Notes under the pieces: model-generated
The model's input: only the letters and a program-made list of their open reading frames with translations
The model's database searches: none
Told to the model about the DNA's origin: nothing
Assembly: GCA_963768565.1 (NCBI GenBank)
Contig: CAVYIO010000038.1
Location: 62,001 to 126,000, forward strand
DNA from: JABDKH01 sp963768565
GTDB lineage: Bacteria; Bacteroidota; Rhodothermia; Rhodothermales; JABDKH01
Length of the DNA: 64,000 nucleotides
Reading direction: 5' to 3'
Position numbers and translations under genes: made by a program
In this document: positions 1 through 11,100 of the stretch, in pieces
Position numbering within the stretch: the first letter of the stretch is position 1
How the letters are laid out: the number at the start of each line of letters is the position of its first letter

Positions 1-1
1 C

Positions 2-91
2 GACCCGTACGAGTACATGCAGCAGAAGAGGAAAGACAACCCGGTAATACGAGCCATCTTCGATGAGTTCGGCGGCGAACTGGTCTGGTAG
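2..91 (+). CDS. dnaX: DNA polymerase III subunit gamma/tau, C-terminal end (partial)
   Basis: Only the last 29 codons are inside the window, ending at the TAG at 89-91. The tail reads as a lysine-rich stretch followed by PVIRAIFDEFGGEL and a terminal VW. Bacterial DnaX proteins often end with a short helix of the type 'hydrophobic-x-x-hydrophobic-F-x-G-x-hydrophobic-W'. The downstream neighbours are ybaB and recR, the classical dnaX-ybaB-recR order, and this is the main support. The catalytic and clamp-loader domains lie upstream of the window. The identification therefore rests on context plus a short tail and could be wrong. Confidence 0.6.
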   Translation, partial: DPYEYMQQKRKDNPVIRAIFDEFGGELVW

Positions 92-135
92 GAACGAAGG
101 ACCGGGACGCACTATACCGAATACCTACAACCGCG

Positions 136-474
136 ATGAATCAAGATTTCAATATGGCCGATATGTTCGGCAAGATGATGGAGATGCAACAGAAGATCTC
201 CGAGGCACAGGAGGAGCTCGGCAAGAAGTCGGCGACAGTCGAGGCGGGCGGCGGAATGGTTCGCGTTACGGCCAACGGCCTGCAGCGGGTAGTCTCCATC
301 AAGATCGAGCCGGATGCGGTAGACCCGGAAGATCTTGAATTGCTGGAAGACCTGGTCGTTGCCGGCGTGAACAAAGCGCTCGAGGAGGCCGCCGCTCTGG
401 CCAAGACCGAGATGGGGAAAGCTGCCGGTGGCATGCTGCCCCCGGGCTTCGATCTGAGTCAGCTCGGCCTCTAG
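136..474 (+). CDS. ybaB: YbaB/EbfC family nucleoid-associated protein
   Basis: A 112-residue protein of the length typical for YbaB/EbfC, a small dimeric DNA-binding protein of the nucleoid. The N-terminal half is a helix rich in Met, Gln and Glu (MADMFGKMMEMQQKI). It is followed by the glycine-bearing segment VEAGGGMVRVTANG, characteristic of the family, and a C-terminal helical part ending in a Gly/Pro-rich tail. The first ATG at 136 is used; the internal Met at residue 7 is an alternative start that would remove only six residues. It lies 44 bases after the putative dnaX stop and 15 bases before recR, consistent with one operon. Confidence 0.93.
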   Translation: MNQDFNMADMFGKMMEMQQKISEAQEELGKKSATVEAGGGMVRVTANGLQRVVSIKIEPDAVDPEDLELLEDLVVAGVNKALEEAAALAKTEMGKAAGGMLPPGFDLSQLGL

Positions 475-489
475 GCGATCGGCGAATCT

Positions 490-1134
490 ATGGCCTTCAC
501 TTCTGAATCCGTCGAAGCGCTTGTTGATCAACTCAGCAAGCTTCCCACTATCGGTCGCAAGACTGCGCAGCGCCTGGCCGCCTACATCCTCAAGATGTCG
601 AGGGAGGACGTCGTCCAGATTGCCGAGGCCCTCGTCACCGTCAAGGATCGTGTCCGATTCTGTAGCATCTGTTTTAATGCGACTGACCACGAACCGTGCG
701 CCATCTGCCAATCCCCCAAGCGCGACCACTCCGTGATTTGCGTTGTCGAAGAAGCCAGCGACGTGAGCGCTCTGGAACGCACCAATGAGTTTCGCGGCGT
801 CTACCACGTGTTGGGCGGCGCCATCTCGCCACTGGATGGAATCGGACCGGAGGATCTGCGTATTCGCGAGCTGGTTGGCCGTGTTCAGAACTTCGCGACT
901 TCGGCCCATTCGAGCGATTCCGCCACATCGAGCCTTGAAGTCATCCTGGCGATGAATCCGAATGTCGAGGGTGACACTACCGCGTACTACCTATCTCAAC
1001 TGGTCAAGCCTCTCGGAGCGAGGGTCACCCGCATTGCACGCGGTCTGCCGATCGGTGGCGACCTCGAGTATGCCGACGAGGCAACCCTGTCGCGCGCGAT
1101 GGAAGACAGGCTGACCATGGACACCGACGCCTGA
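490..1134 (+). CDS. recR: Recombination mediator protein RecR
   Basis: A 214-residue protein, slightly longer than the usual ~200. RecR works with RecF and RecO to load RecA on gapped DNA. The N-terminal helix-hairpin-helix is visible (LSKLPTIGRKTAQRLA, about residues 16-31). A four-cysteine zinc finger follows (FCSICFN...PCAIC, about residues 57-74), then a Toprim domain beginning at VICVVEEASDV (about residue 82). The short C-terminal tail DRLTMDTDA is extra. ATG at 490 follows ybaB closely. No unusual residues were noticed. Confidence 0.97.
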   Translation: MAFTSESVEALVDQLSKLPTIGRKTAQRLAAYILKMSREDVVQIAEALVTVKDRVRFCSICFNATDHEPCAICQSPKRDHSVICVVEEASDVSALERTNEFRGVYHVLGGAISPLDGIGPEDLRIRELVGRVQNFATSAHSSDSATSSLEVILAMNPNVEGDTTAYYLSQLVKPLGARVTRIARGLPIGGDLEYADEATLSRAMEDRLTMDTDA

Positions 1135-1157
1135 GTCGCGAAAGTACGATCCCCATC

Positions 1158-2836
1158 ATGTTCTTAGTCGGCCGTAGAACATCGATCGTCCTGTTCGTGA
1201 TCGTTCTGGCGGTTCTCGCCGGGTATGTCTTTTGGCCGGCTCTGGAGGTGTTCACACAGGGTCTCCGGCCCTCTCTGATGGGGAAGATCTTTTCGTCCTG
1301 GCGTTCGGCCAATGTCCGGGCTCTCGTAAACTCGGTCGCGATCTCGGTCTACTCGGTCGCGGGTGCAGGCGTAGTTGGTACTCTTCTGGCCTACCTGTTC
1401 TATCGATTCGACTTTCCGTTGCGTCGCTTCATGATGGGCGTCGCCGTTCTTCCTCTTGCTCTCCCTCCTCTCGTTGGCGTCCTGGCGTTCCTCTTTCTCT
1501 ATGGTGAAAGCGGGATTCTGCCGCGATCCGTACAGCTGCTGTTGGGTCTCGACGCCGTTCCGTTTTCATTCGACGGCCTCTGGGCAGTATGGCTGGTGCA
1601 TGTCTACACCATGTACGTCTACTTCTATCTGTTCGTGGCTTCCGCTTTGCGTGGGCATCGATGGAGGATTGCTTGAGGCGTCGGCCGATCTCGGCGCGCG
1701 TGGTTTGAGGACTTTCTTGCGCGTCATTCTTCCTCAGTTGCGGCCATCTCTGATCGGCGCCTCTCTGCTCGTATTCATGATCTCTATGGCCTCGTTTACG
1801 GCCCCACTTCTCTTCGCAGGTAACGATCCGTTCCTGACGCTGCAAATCTTCAACTACAAGACGAACGGCAATCTCGATCTCTCCGCCGCAGTCTCCTGTG
1901 TCCTGACCATCATCTGTTTGATCTTTCTCCTGACGATTGAACTGGGCGGACGAAAGAAGCTCCACCGTACTGCGTCGAAGGGCGTGGCGGCGAAGCCCAC
2001 GCTTGTCGGAAAAGGCCTCACAAGGATATTTCTCATGTCAGGTGCGGCGCTGTTCCTGACCCTCATTCTGCTTCCGATCGCGACCATCGTACTGATCTCG
2101 CTCGCCGAAACGGGAAGCTGGACGCTTCAGGTCATACCCGAGCGATACACGTTCGAGAACTATGCGAAGCTGTTCTCTGAACCACAGATCTTGAAGCCTA
2201 TTCTCAACAGTCTGAGGATGGCCGGTGTCGCGACCGCTGCCAACATTGTGTTTGGTGTGGCTGCCGGCCTGCTGATCTCGAAGGTCCGACTCAGGGGAAC
2301 GACCCTGCTCCGAATTCTGACTGCCCTCCCGTTCGCCATCCCGGGAACAGTCATTGCGGTGAACCTGATACTTACGTTCAATGAAGCCCTCACCTCTGTC
2401 TGCCGGTCAGGTGCTCGTCGGCACGTTCTGGATTTTGCCGCTGGCCTATTTCATACGAAACATCCCACTCATCGTACGCGCAACCACGGCCGCGCTGGAT
2501 GGTATGGACGACTCGCTGGTTGAGGCATCGGCCGATCTGGGTGCCCGGCCGCGAATGACATTCCGGCGGGTTGTACTTCCCCTGATCCTGCCGGGTGTTC
2601 TCGCAGGAACGCTCCTCACGTTCGTTGCCGCACTCGGCGAGTTCGTCTCGTCCATCATGCTCTATGTATACTCGAACAGACCGATCAGCGTCGAGATTCT
2701 CGCCCAGCTTCGGCTGTTTGATTTCGGCTCAGCCGCCGCGTACAGCGTACTTCTGATGATCATGGTTGTGGTCGCGTCGTTGTCGACCAGATTGCTTAGC
2801 AGGGGAAGAAGTCAATTGGGCGAGGCATTTCTCTAG
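1158..2836 (+). CDS. ABC transporter permease, Fe(3+)/thiamine type, with two frameshifts
   Basis: Read as one ~558-residue protein with two homologous permease halves, as in FbpB/ThiP-type inner-membrane proteins. Each half carries the cytoplasmic EAA loop (EASADLGAR followed by a hydrophobic LPL/LPQ segment, near 1675-1740 and 2520-2590) that contacts the ATPase. Reading is broken twice. The first frame stops at 1676 and resumes +1, which fits an extra G in the GGG at 1653-1655. The second frame fails after about 2384 and resumes +1, which fits an extra A at 2384-2385 and restores FNEPSPLSAGQVLVGTFW. No binding protein or ATPase gene lies next to it, so the substrate (probably ferric iron) is inferred. 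True decay is possible, but conservation continues on both sides of each break. Confidence 0.8.
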
Positions 2837-2897
2837 TCCATCGCCACAGACCGGGGCAGTATATTTCCCAACAATTCAGGCAATTCGGACAAGATCT

Positions 2898-4121
2898 GTG
2901 AAGTTTACCATTATCGGAGCCGGTGCGATTGGGTCTCGAATCGCCGACGAACTGGCGCGCCGCGAAGGGGTCGAAGAAGTCCATGTATGTGATGCCGGCT
3001 CACGGGCGCTGAAACGTCTCCACGAAACGGTGGACAGTCCGAAGGTCCGATCGTATCAGGTTGACGGGCGCGACAAACGGATCCTGCGGCCCATCATCAG
3101 CGGCAGCAACTGCGTGATCGGATGTGCAGACCCCGAACTGAACCCGCTGCTGGCGGCGTTGAGCATAGAAGTGGGAAGCCACTTCTGCGATATGGGAGGA
3201 AGCGGTGGCATTCTGCATCAGGAGATGAGCCTCAACGAGGAAGCGCGGAACAGGGGAGTCTGGGTACTGCCGAGTTGTGGACTCGCGCCCGGACTGATCA
3301 ACCTCCTTTGCCTGCTGGGTGTCGAGCAGTTTGACGAGGTCGAAGCGGTTCACCTGAGGGTGGGAGATGTCCCGCTCCATCCCGAGCCGCCGTTCAATTT
3401 TCGGCTGAGCGTTTCGGCCCGGAAGTTGATCGATGATTACAGCATGCCGGCCCACCTGCTTCGCGATGGAAAGATTGTGGAGGTCGAGCCGCTATCGCAC
3501 GTCGAGGACATCTACTTCCCTCCTCCTTTCGGACAGCTTGAAGCGTTTTGTACCGCCGGCACGCTCAACACACTGGCGTCCGAACTTCAGGGTCGTGTTA
3601 AAACGCTGGATCTGAAAACAGTGAGATGGCCCGGTCATGCGAGCCAGATGGAATTTCTGCTTGGCCTGGGCTTTGGCGAGAAGCGCATCATCGACGTGCG
3701 TACGCACCTGACATACAACGACGTCCTCGTTCGCAGACTGCAGCAGAAGTTGGGTGGTGAACACGAAGACGCGGTCCTTCTGCGAACGTGTATCGCCGGA
3801 AAGAAGGACGGGCAGGAAAAGACGCTCGTGTATGAGATGATCGAGCGATACGATCAGGAGAATCACGTGACTGCGATGCGCAAGTGCACGAGCATTCCGA
3901 CTGCTGCCATCGCCTATATGCTGGCGACAGGAACGCTAGAAGGCGGTGGCGTGGCGCCGCCGGAAACGGTTCTACCGAAACGCGTCGTGCTGGACGAACT
4001 CAACCGGATCGGGTTGACCATCGATGAAAGATGGTACGACGGATTTGCTGCTGCGACCGATCCGGACGGACTGAAGCTCTCGATGGCATCGGCGTCAGAC
4101 CCCGTAGGCCCGGAGTGTTGA
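2898..4121 (+). CDS. Saccharopine dehydrogenase family oxidoreductase
   Basis: About 407 residues. I chose the GTG at 2898 because the dinucleotide-binding Rossmann strand starts immediately (KFTIIGAGAIGSRIA); the frame stays open upstream, but that part overlaps the permease gene and has no family resemblance. The segment CGLAPGLINLL (about residue 133) is typical of saccharopine dehydrogenase and lysine 6-dehydrogenase relatives. These enzymes use NAD(P) to oxidise or form secondary amines of amino acids such as lysine derivatives. The exact substrate cannot be read from sequence, and no lysine-pathway gene is nearby. Its 3' end overlaps the convergent SDR gene by 27 bases. Confidence 0.85.
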   Translation: MKFTIIGAGAIGSRIADELARREGVEEVHVCDAGSRALKRLHETVDSPKVRSYQVDGRDKRILRPIISGSNCVIGCADPELNPLLAALSIEVGSHFCDMGGSGGILHQEMSLNEEARNRGVWVLPSCGLAPGLINLLCLLGVEQFDEVEAVHLRVGDVPLHPEPPFNFRLSVSARKLIDDYSMPAHLLRDGKIVEVEPLSHVEDIYFPPPFGQLEAFCTAGTLNTLASELQGRVKTLDLKTVRWPGHASQMEFLLGLGFGEKRIIDVRTHLTYNDVLVRRLQQKLGGEHEDAVLLRTCIAGKKDGQEKTLVYEMIERYDQENHVTAMRKCTSIPTAAIAYMLATGTLEGGGVAPPETVLPKRVVLDELNRIGLTIDERWYDGFAAATDPDGLKLSMASASDPVGPEC

Positions 4122-4772
4122 GCCGGACAGCGCAGCACCGTGAACGATCAAATAGGCGACCAGGTCAACGATGTCCCTGGCATGCACCCCTTCGCCTTCC
4201 CCATCGAAACGGATGGTCGACGGGGCAATAGCATGAGCAAAGATATCCCGACTGCTAAACTCGGCTGCCACGGACTCGACGAGACGCGCAACTCCGGCTT
4301 TTGCTGCTGAGTATGCCGACTGCTCCGCGACACCGCCGTCTACACCCTGGCGCGAACTGATCCCGACAAGCGTCCCGCGTCCTGACTTGATGAGGCGCAC
4401 GGCCTCTCTGAAACAAAGGAATGTCGACGTCAGGTTGACCTGCAGCATGAGATCCCAGTCTTCCTGGGTGGTCTGCAGAAGCGGCGATGCTGACCACATC
4501 CCAACAGTATGAACAAGCGCATCAATCCGGCCAAATTCGTCCCCGATTTCCTCGAAGCACGCGACGACACTGGACTCGACGATGAGGTCGGCACGCTTTA
4601 TCGTCACTGACGCGCCGGAGACTTGCGGTACGCGACGCGCCTCGGCGTCCGATACAACCAGCGCAACGACGTCGGCGCCGCGACCCGCGAACTCCTCGAC
4701 CATATGCGCCCCGAGACGTCCGCCTCCTCCAGTAATCACGATCCGCTTGGATGTAAGGTCAATCCGGTCCAT
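4095..4772 (-). CDS. Short-chain dehydrogenase/reductase (SDR)
   Basis: A 225-residue classical-size SDR. The cofactor loop is VITGGGGRLGAH (TGxxxGxG pattern, about residues 12-23). The usual NNAG motif is changed to HTVG. The catalytic serine is in GISSRQG, and the YxxxK pair is in QSAYSAAKAG. The C-terminal region is short, with a substrate loop around APSTIRF, so the fold may be compact. NAD(P)-dependent alcohol/ketone chemistry is expected and the substrate is unknown. It runs convergently into the saccharopine dehydrogenase-like gene, overlapping its 3' end. Confidence 0.88.
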   Translation of the reverse strand: MDRIDLTSKRIVITGGGGRLGAHMVEEFAGRGADVVALVVSDAEARRVPQVSGASVTIKRADLIVESSVVACFEEIGDEFGRIDALVHTVGMWSASPLLQTTQEDWDLMLQVNLTSTFLCFREAVRLIKSGRGTLVGISSRQGVDGGVAEQSAYSAAKAGVARLVESVAAEFSSRDIFAHAIAPSTIRFDGEGEGVHARDIVDLVAYLIVHGAALSGSTLRAYGV

Positions 4773-5104
4773 ACTCGATATCCTCGAATCAAAAGCAGTA
4801 TTTAGAAATATACCGTCTCGTCGACACTTGAAGGTATGCAGGTCTTGTTTTCAGGAACACTATCGGAACGATATACCCGCCTTCGTCGTCATCAAGGTCA
4901 AATCTAATCGTATGGCTCCGACCTCCGTTCTGGTGTACATTACAACCCGGTTTCAGTCGACATACTGAGTCATCTCAGATCCCACATTTCTCGATCAATC
5001 TGCAGCGCGTATAGGCATCTTCGGCTACGAATCCTGACAGGCGGCCCGAAATGACTTGATAGCTCGAGTCGCCAAACCGTACCAAAAGCCAGATCGACCT
5101 GGAC
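4773..5104. other. Divergent intergenic region upstream of the SDR gene and sprA
   Basis: A 332-base gene-free stretch between the minus-strand SDR and plus-strand sprA. It is visibly more A/T-rich than the surrounding genes, as expected for a region carrying two divergent promoters. Short open frames on both strands lack codon bias or recognisable motifs, so I reject them. No tRNA-like cloverleaf or strong intrinsic terminator was seen. Promoter positions could not be fixed with confidence. Confidence 0.5.
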
Positions 5105-8100
5105 GTGCAATCCGATCCGTCGACAATTCCTCAGCGAGAGGGCTCCGACCGCGTGTTGTGGCGCCGTGCGGCAGCCTTGTGCTATGCGGGTCTCGTGTTG
5201 ATCTCTGCGGCGTGGATCTATTCCGGATCATCTGCACAGCCTGCTGACCTTGCTCGATCCGGCTGGTACTTCGCGCCGGCCGACACGGACTCTGTCGCAG
5301 TGAACACCGATGACATGCTTCGCCGGGCGCGCCGCTTTCGCGCGGCAGCTGACACGGACTCAGTCGCGGTGAACGACGATGACATGCTTCGTCGGGCGCG
5401 CCGCTTTCGCGCGCGCGTTGACACGGACTCGGCTGCCATAGATGACGACGACATGCTTCTCCGCGCACGCCGCTCACTCGCGCGCGTTGACAGCCTGACG
5501 TCCGACACGACCTTTGCTGACTCTACTGCAGCGGACACAGCTGGTGTCGCCGCAGATACGTTGAAGTCGCTGCCCTTCATTCCCCTGTTCCGCAGGGACC
5601 GCCGATCCGCAAGTCTCTTCCCCAGGAGACGGCGGCCACTGTCCTCAAAGCTGAGTCCGACGTGGAAGCACAGCATTCGACTCGATTCAACGACGGGTGG
5701 CTACATCGCTACCGAAACCGTTTCGAACCGAGATGTGCGAGACCCGGTGCTGCTGGATCGTGCCTCCTACCGACTGTCGAGAGGTCAAAAGGGCATGAGG
5801 CAGAACTGGTCGACCCTCGTCGAACAGCGTGAGCGCCAGCGACGGCAGCAGCGCCGGGGCGGACTTGGTTTCAACATTGTGGTGCCCGGTGGTCGTCAAA
5901 GTGCATTCACTACAATATTCGGAAAGCCGGAGGTCGACCTGCGCGTAAACGGGCAGGCAGATATTCGTGCCGGCTTCGACTATCGAAAGAGCGACCAGCA
6001 AGTCTCCGTAACAGGCAAAGCTGCACAGTTGGATCCGGACTTCAAGCAGGATCTTCGGCTCGGCATCACCGGCTCCATCGGAGACAAGATGCGTGTCGAT
6101 GTCAACTACGACACGAACAATCAGTTTGACTTTCAGAACCAGCTCAAGCTGCAATACACCGGATACGAAGACGAGATCATCCAGAGCATCGAAGCCGGGA
6201 ACGTCTTTCTGCAGACGCCTTCGACGCTTATCAGAGGCGGCCAGAGTCTGTTCGGTATCAAGAGTCAGTTCCAGCTTGGCGGGCTGCACCTCACCACCGT
6301 GATGAGCCAGCAGGAGGGCCAGTCGAACTCCCTCGAGTATCAACGGTGGGTCGGAAGCAAGCAAGTTCGATCTCAAGCCCACCGACTATGACGAAGGCAA
6401 GCACTTCTACCTGGCCTACTACTTCCGTAACCGATGGCAGGACGCACTCGCGGATCCACCCAACATTCGCGTCGCTCACGGCTTTACCAGGATCAATGAG
6501 GTGGAAGTCTGGAAGTTCGAAGTGACCTCACCCGAGGATGAGAACGTGCGCGACATCGTGGCCATGGTGGACCTCGGCGAATCGGATGAGATCCTGACGC
6601 TGGCCAATCGTTTTACTCGCGCCTCGGCCAGTGACATCCCGCGGAACCAGGGCGACCGATACCTCGACACGGAAATCGCGACGCTGCGCGAGACGGAAAC
6701 TCTGCCGAATTCCTTCCTGCGCGACGTGAAAGGGCTGTCCGACAACGATTTCCAGACCGGTCGATTTCGCAAATTGGAGTCCGGACGTGACTACGTGATC
6801 GATCAGGTGCTCGGATACATCTCGCTGAATCAGCGGCTTCAGGACAACGAGGCGCTCTCCATCGCCTACCGGTACATTGCGGGCGGCCAGGTATTTCAGG
6901 TCGGGGACTTCTCCTCGGACGGATTTGGCGGCGACCAGCGGCTGGTCCAGAAACTTCTGCGACCCAATCAGCCCCGGCAACCGAATCTGACAGCCGACCC
7001 TCCCTTTAATCCAGCTGCGTGGTATCTCGAACTCCGCAATATCTATCCAATAGGCGGACGGGGGGTAAATCCCAGCGATTTCCAACTCGACGTTGAGTTT
7101 CAACCTGCCGGCAAGACGGCGCAGACGAAACTGCCCGGAGTGGGTGAACCGCAGACCCTCATTCAGCTACTCGGTCTTGACCGGCTGAACGAAGACGGCG
7201 CTCCCCGACCCGACAACCTCTTCGACTATCTGCCCGGCTACACCATCGAGTCGAGCAAAGGCTTACTGATATTCTCGTATCTGGAGCCGTTTGGCGGACG
7301 CATTGATTCTCTGATCAACCAGTCCAATGCGACGCCGGCAGAGAAGTCGGAGCTCCGCCGCGTGTACGTGTTTTCCCGCCTCTACACCGAAAAGAAGCAG
7401 AACGCGCGCCTGGATACTCAGCTTGACGTCTATCGGATCAGAGGTTCGTTCAAGGGTGCTGCGCAGGACTTCTACGACCTTCGAGCATATGCGGGTCTGG
7501 TTCCCGGTTCCGTTCGCGTGAGCTCGGCCGGCAGTGAGCTGCGCGAGAACGTGGACTTCGTCGTCGACTATCAGAGTGGAACGGTGACCATAACGAATCC
7601 CACATTCTTGACGAAGGATGTCGAGATCACGTACGAACAGAACTCGTTTTTCAACCTTCAGAAGAAGACCCTTCTTGGAGCGCGTGCCGACTACGATCTC
7701 GATGATCGGTTGTCGCTGGGCGCCACGGTCATGCGGTTGAGCCAGAAGTCACCGATCGACAAGTTCCGGATCGGTGAGGAGCCGATCTCCAACACGATCT
7801 GGGGTGTTGATGGCGCGATCAACCTCGAACCGCGCTGGCTCACCCGTTTTGTTGACGCCATTCCGTTCATCAACACGAAAGCCAAGAGCTCCATTTCTAT
7901 CACGGGTGAATTTGCTCAGCTCCGGCCGGGCCACACGGAGACAGCCGCGTTCGACCGAACGCGGAAGGAACTCGAGCGGGAGGGTCAGGACTTCAAGCCC
8001 GACGAGCTCGCGGGTATATCCTACGTCGATGACTTTGAGGGCTTCGAAAACACGTACTCCCTGGCTCAGCCGGGAACGTGGCAGATGGCCGCTCCTCCGG

Positions 8101-11100
8101 ATTCCATCGGCGCCATCGACCGCGTCGGTGTACAGACCGGACCTGTCGGCGATTCACTGAGAACGACATGGCGCGGCAACTTCGCCTGGTATCGTGTGAA
8201 CCAGAATATCATCGCCGAACTCTCAGGAAGCACAAGGGTCCGCCCGGATGCCGTGCGCGTCGTGCTGATTGAGGAAGTCTTCCCGAATCGTGACATCAGC
8301 GGCGAGATCGACCGGACACAGGCTACCCTTGATCTGTATTTCAACCCCAGAGAGCGTGGACCCTACAACTACACGACGGAGCTACGCAACTTCCTGAATA
8401 ACCCGAAGGATGCCTGGGGCGGTATGATCCAGCGACTCCCGGATGGCTTCAATGATTTCAGCCTGAAGAACATCGAGTTCGTGGAGTTCATCATGCAGGC
8501 CTACCCTGAGAATCAGTCTAACGATACAGGGCCTGATGCGAAGCTGTTTGTTGACCTGGGGTTCATTTCCGAAGATCTCCTCCCAAATGAGCGTCTCAAT
8601 GACGAAGACGGATTGTCGACGGCCACGATTGGCGAGACGTCGGTATCGTCGTGGGGTCGTGTGCCCGTCGTTGCACCGGACCGCGTGCTGAAGGTCGACA
8701 CGGACAGTCGCCGAACGGAAGATGTCGGCATCGATGGTCTTGCATCGTACGGCGGCGATTACCCGGCGTTCGCTACAGAGCAGGGACATTTCACTGACTT
8801 TCTGAATGCCCTTGATCGTACGGAGACCGACCCCCGCTATCTGGCCGAGATTGCACGAGCGGAAGTGGATCCGTCCGGTGACGATTATCACTTCTACGGA
8901 AACAATCGATATTTCGAAGACACTCGATTCTATCCGTCGTCGTTGTACTCGGGTGGTGCAACGTTCCAACAGCGCATGACCCGGTACTTCGCCGGCCATG
9001 AGCTCAACTCGTTTGAAGGACAGACCGAGCTGGCGGAGAACACTTCCGTTCGCAGGGGCAACTCTCGCTACCCGGACAGTGAGGATATCAACCTCAACTC
9101 GACCGTCGACACGGAGAACAGCTACTTCCAGTACAGCCTTCCCCTGTCGAAAGCGGCCCTCGATTCGCTTGCCCAACCTGATCGCGTGGATGACTTCGTC
9201 GTCGGGCAGATCAAGGATGGAAATACGGGGCGCGAGACCGGCTGGTATCAAATTCGGATCCCTATTCGGTCGTTTTCCCGTCGAGTCGGGTCGATCCAGG
9301 ACTTCAGCAAGATCGAATCGATTCGCATCTGGACAACGGGGCACGAAGTGCCGGCCACGTTGCGATTCGCCACGCTTGAACTCGTTGGAAGTCAGTGGCA
9401 AAAATCGGAGCAGATAAAGCTTGAGCGCGAACTGCCCGGCGAGGAAGACGCCCGTGACACAAGACTGAGCATCTCAAGCGTCAACAACGAAGAGAATGCA
9501 GATGTTTACCAGTCGCCACTCGGGACCGTAGTCAGTTTGACCAGACTCGCGAGTGGCGGAACGCAGAACGCGCGGGAGCAGGCGATGGTACTGCGCAGCG
9601 AGAATCTCTATCCGGGTAGACAGCGGGGCATATTCAAGACATACAGCCAGGGTCTCGACTTCCTCAAGTACTCCAATGTTCGAATGTTCGCCCACCTTCA
9701 TGGGGACCTTGGGGATGGCCGAAAGCTGGCGGACCTTCCAATCGAAGAAGGCCGATCAAAGACCTCCCTGTTTATCCGGCTCGGCGCGAACGAGACAAAC
9801 GATTACTACGAGTACGAACAGCCTCTGACTCCGAGCAGTGAGCTCTCACGAAACTCAGGTGTCCTCTGGCAGACGGGACAAGATTTCAACGGCCAGACGG
9901 TCGACCTGAATTCCATCAACATACAACTCGCGGCGCTGAACCAGCTCAAGGTGACGCGCGACCAACGCGGAGTTCCAACCGACTCCGTGTTCTGGGCGAG
10001 CGCCGACGCTTTCGCCCCGCCCGGAACGAGGATCGGTATCATCGGCACACCTTCGCTCAGTCGGATCAATACGATCGCAATCGGTATTCGCAATCCGGCA
10101 GACACATCGAGCGTCAGTACCAGCGACATACTTGCCGATGTCACGGTGTGGATCAACGAGTTGCGAGTAGCGGGATATGATGAGAAGGCCGGCTGGTCTG
10201 CACTCGCCAATGCATCGATCCAACTGGCGGACCTGGGTCGGGTGCGCGCCAACATCCAGACCCAGACAGATGGATTCGGGTCGTTGTCCAGCTCACTTGG
10301 TGAGCGAGAACAACAGGCGATCACAAACTGGAGCGTGACCACCGAGTTGAATGCTGATAAACCGATCCCTGAACGGTTTGGATGGAAGATCCCCCTCTCG
10401 TATCAGATTCAGTCAAACACGACCACTCCGCGCTTCGCACCGAGTCGCGGAGACGTGCGCCTCAAGGAAATCCTCGCTCAGATTGACGAAAGAGAGCAAG
10501 ACGGAGAGATCTCAGCCGAACAGGCGCAGTTCGAACGGGACGAGGCGAGGCTGGCAGCGGAGACCCACAGTGAATCGCAGTCTTTCACCGGCCGGATTGG
10601 CAAGAGCGGCTCGAAGTCGCGGCTCCTGAAGTACACGCTTGATGGCATTTCAGCGTCGTATTCGTTTACGGATTCGAAGGCGCGCAATCCGTCACTCGAA
10701 CTGAATGACTCGTGGAGATGGTCCAATACGCTTGGTTATCGGATCAATATTCGAAAGCCCCGAACCGTTCGGCCGTTCTGGTTTCTGGATGATATTCCGG
10801 TGCTCGCAGCGCTCGGAGGCATTCGATTCAATTATCTGCCTCAGTCTCTTAGTGCGTCGGCCACCACGTCCCGGAGTCTCACTGAAACGAGGGAGCGGCC
10901 CGCGGTTGCTGGGCACCGACACGCGCAACGCGACGGAGGTGCTGGTCGACAATCCACTCCGCGGCAAGCACTCTTTCAGCCACTCGCGCAATTTCAGTCT
11001 TCAGTACAATCCGTTCCAGTTCCTCAACCTGAGTTTTGACACAAACACGGGCCTCAGCCTTAATGCCGCCGGCGTCGACACGCTGTCGGTGGTGGCGGAC

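Noticed and set aside
112..909. Long minus-strand open frame over ybaB and recR
   Set aside because: It lies opposite two well-supported genes, has no recognisable domain and is a typical shadow in GC-rich DNA.
1158..2836. Annotation of the permease as a true pseudogene
   Set aside because: Both breaks are single-base insertions at short runs, and similar breaks occur in essential genes of this window, so error is more likely.
4582..4968. Plus-strand frames near 4582-4968
   Set aside because: They overlap the SDR gene or intergenic DNA, and show no codon bias or family motif.
5218..5676. Minus-strand frame across the SprA tandem repeats
   Set aside because: It merely mirrors the repeat (RRARRSMSSS repeated) and overlaps a well-supported SprA N-terminus.
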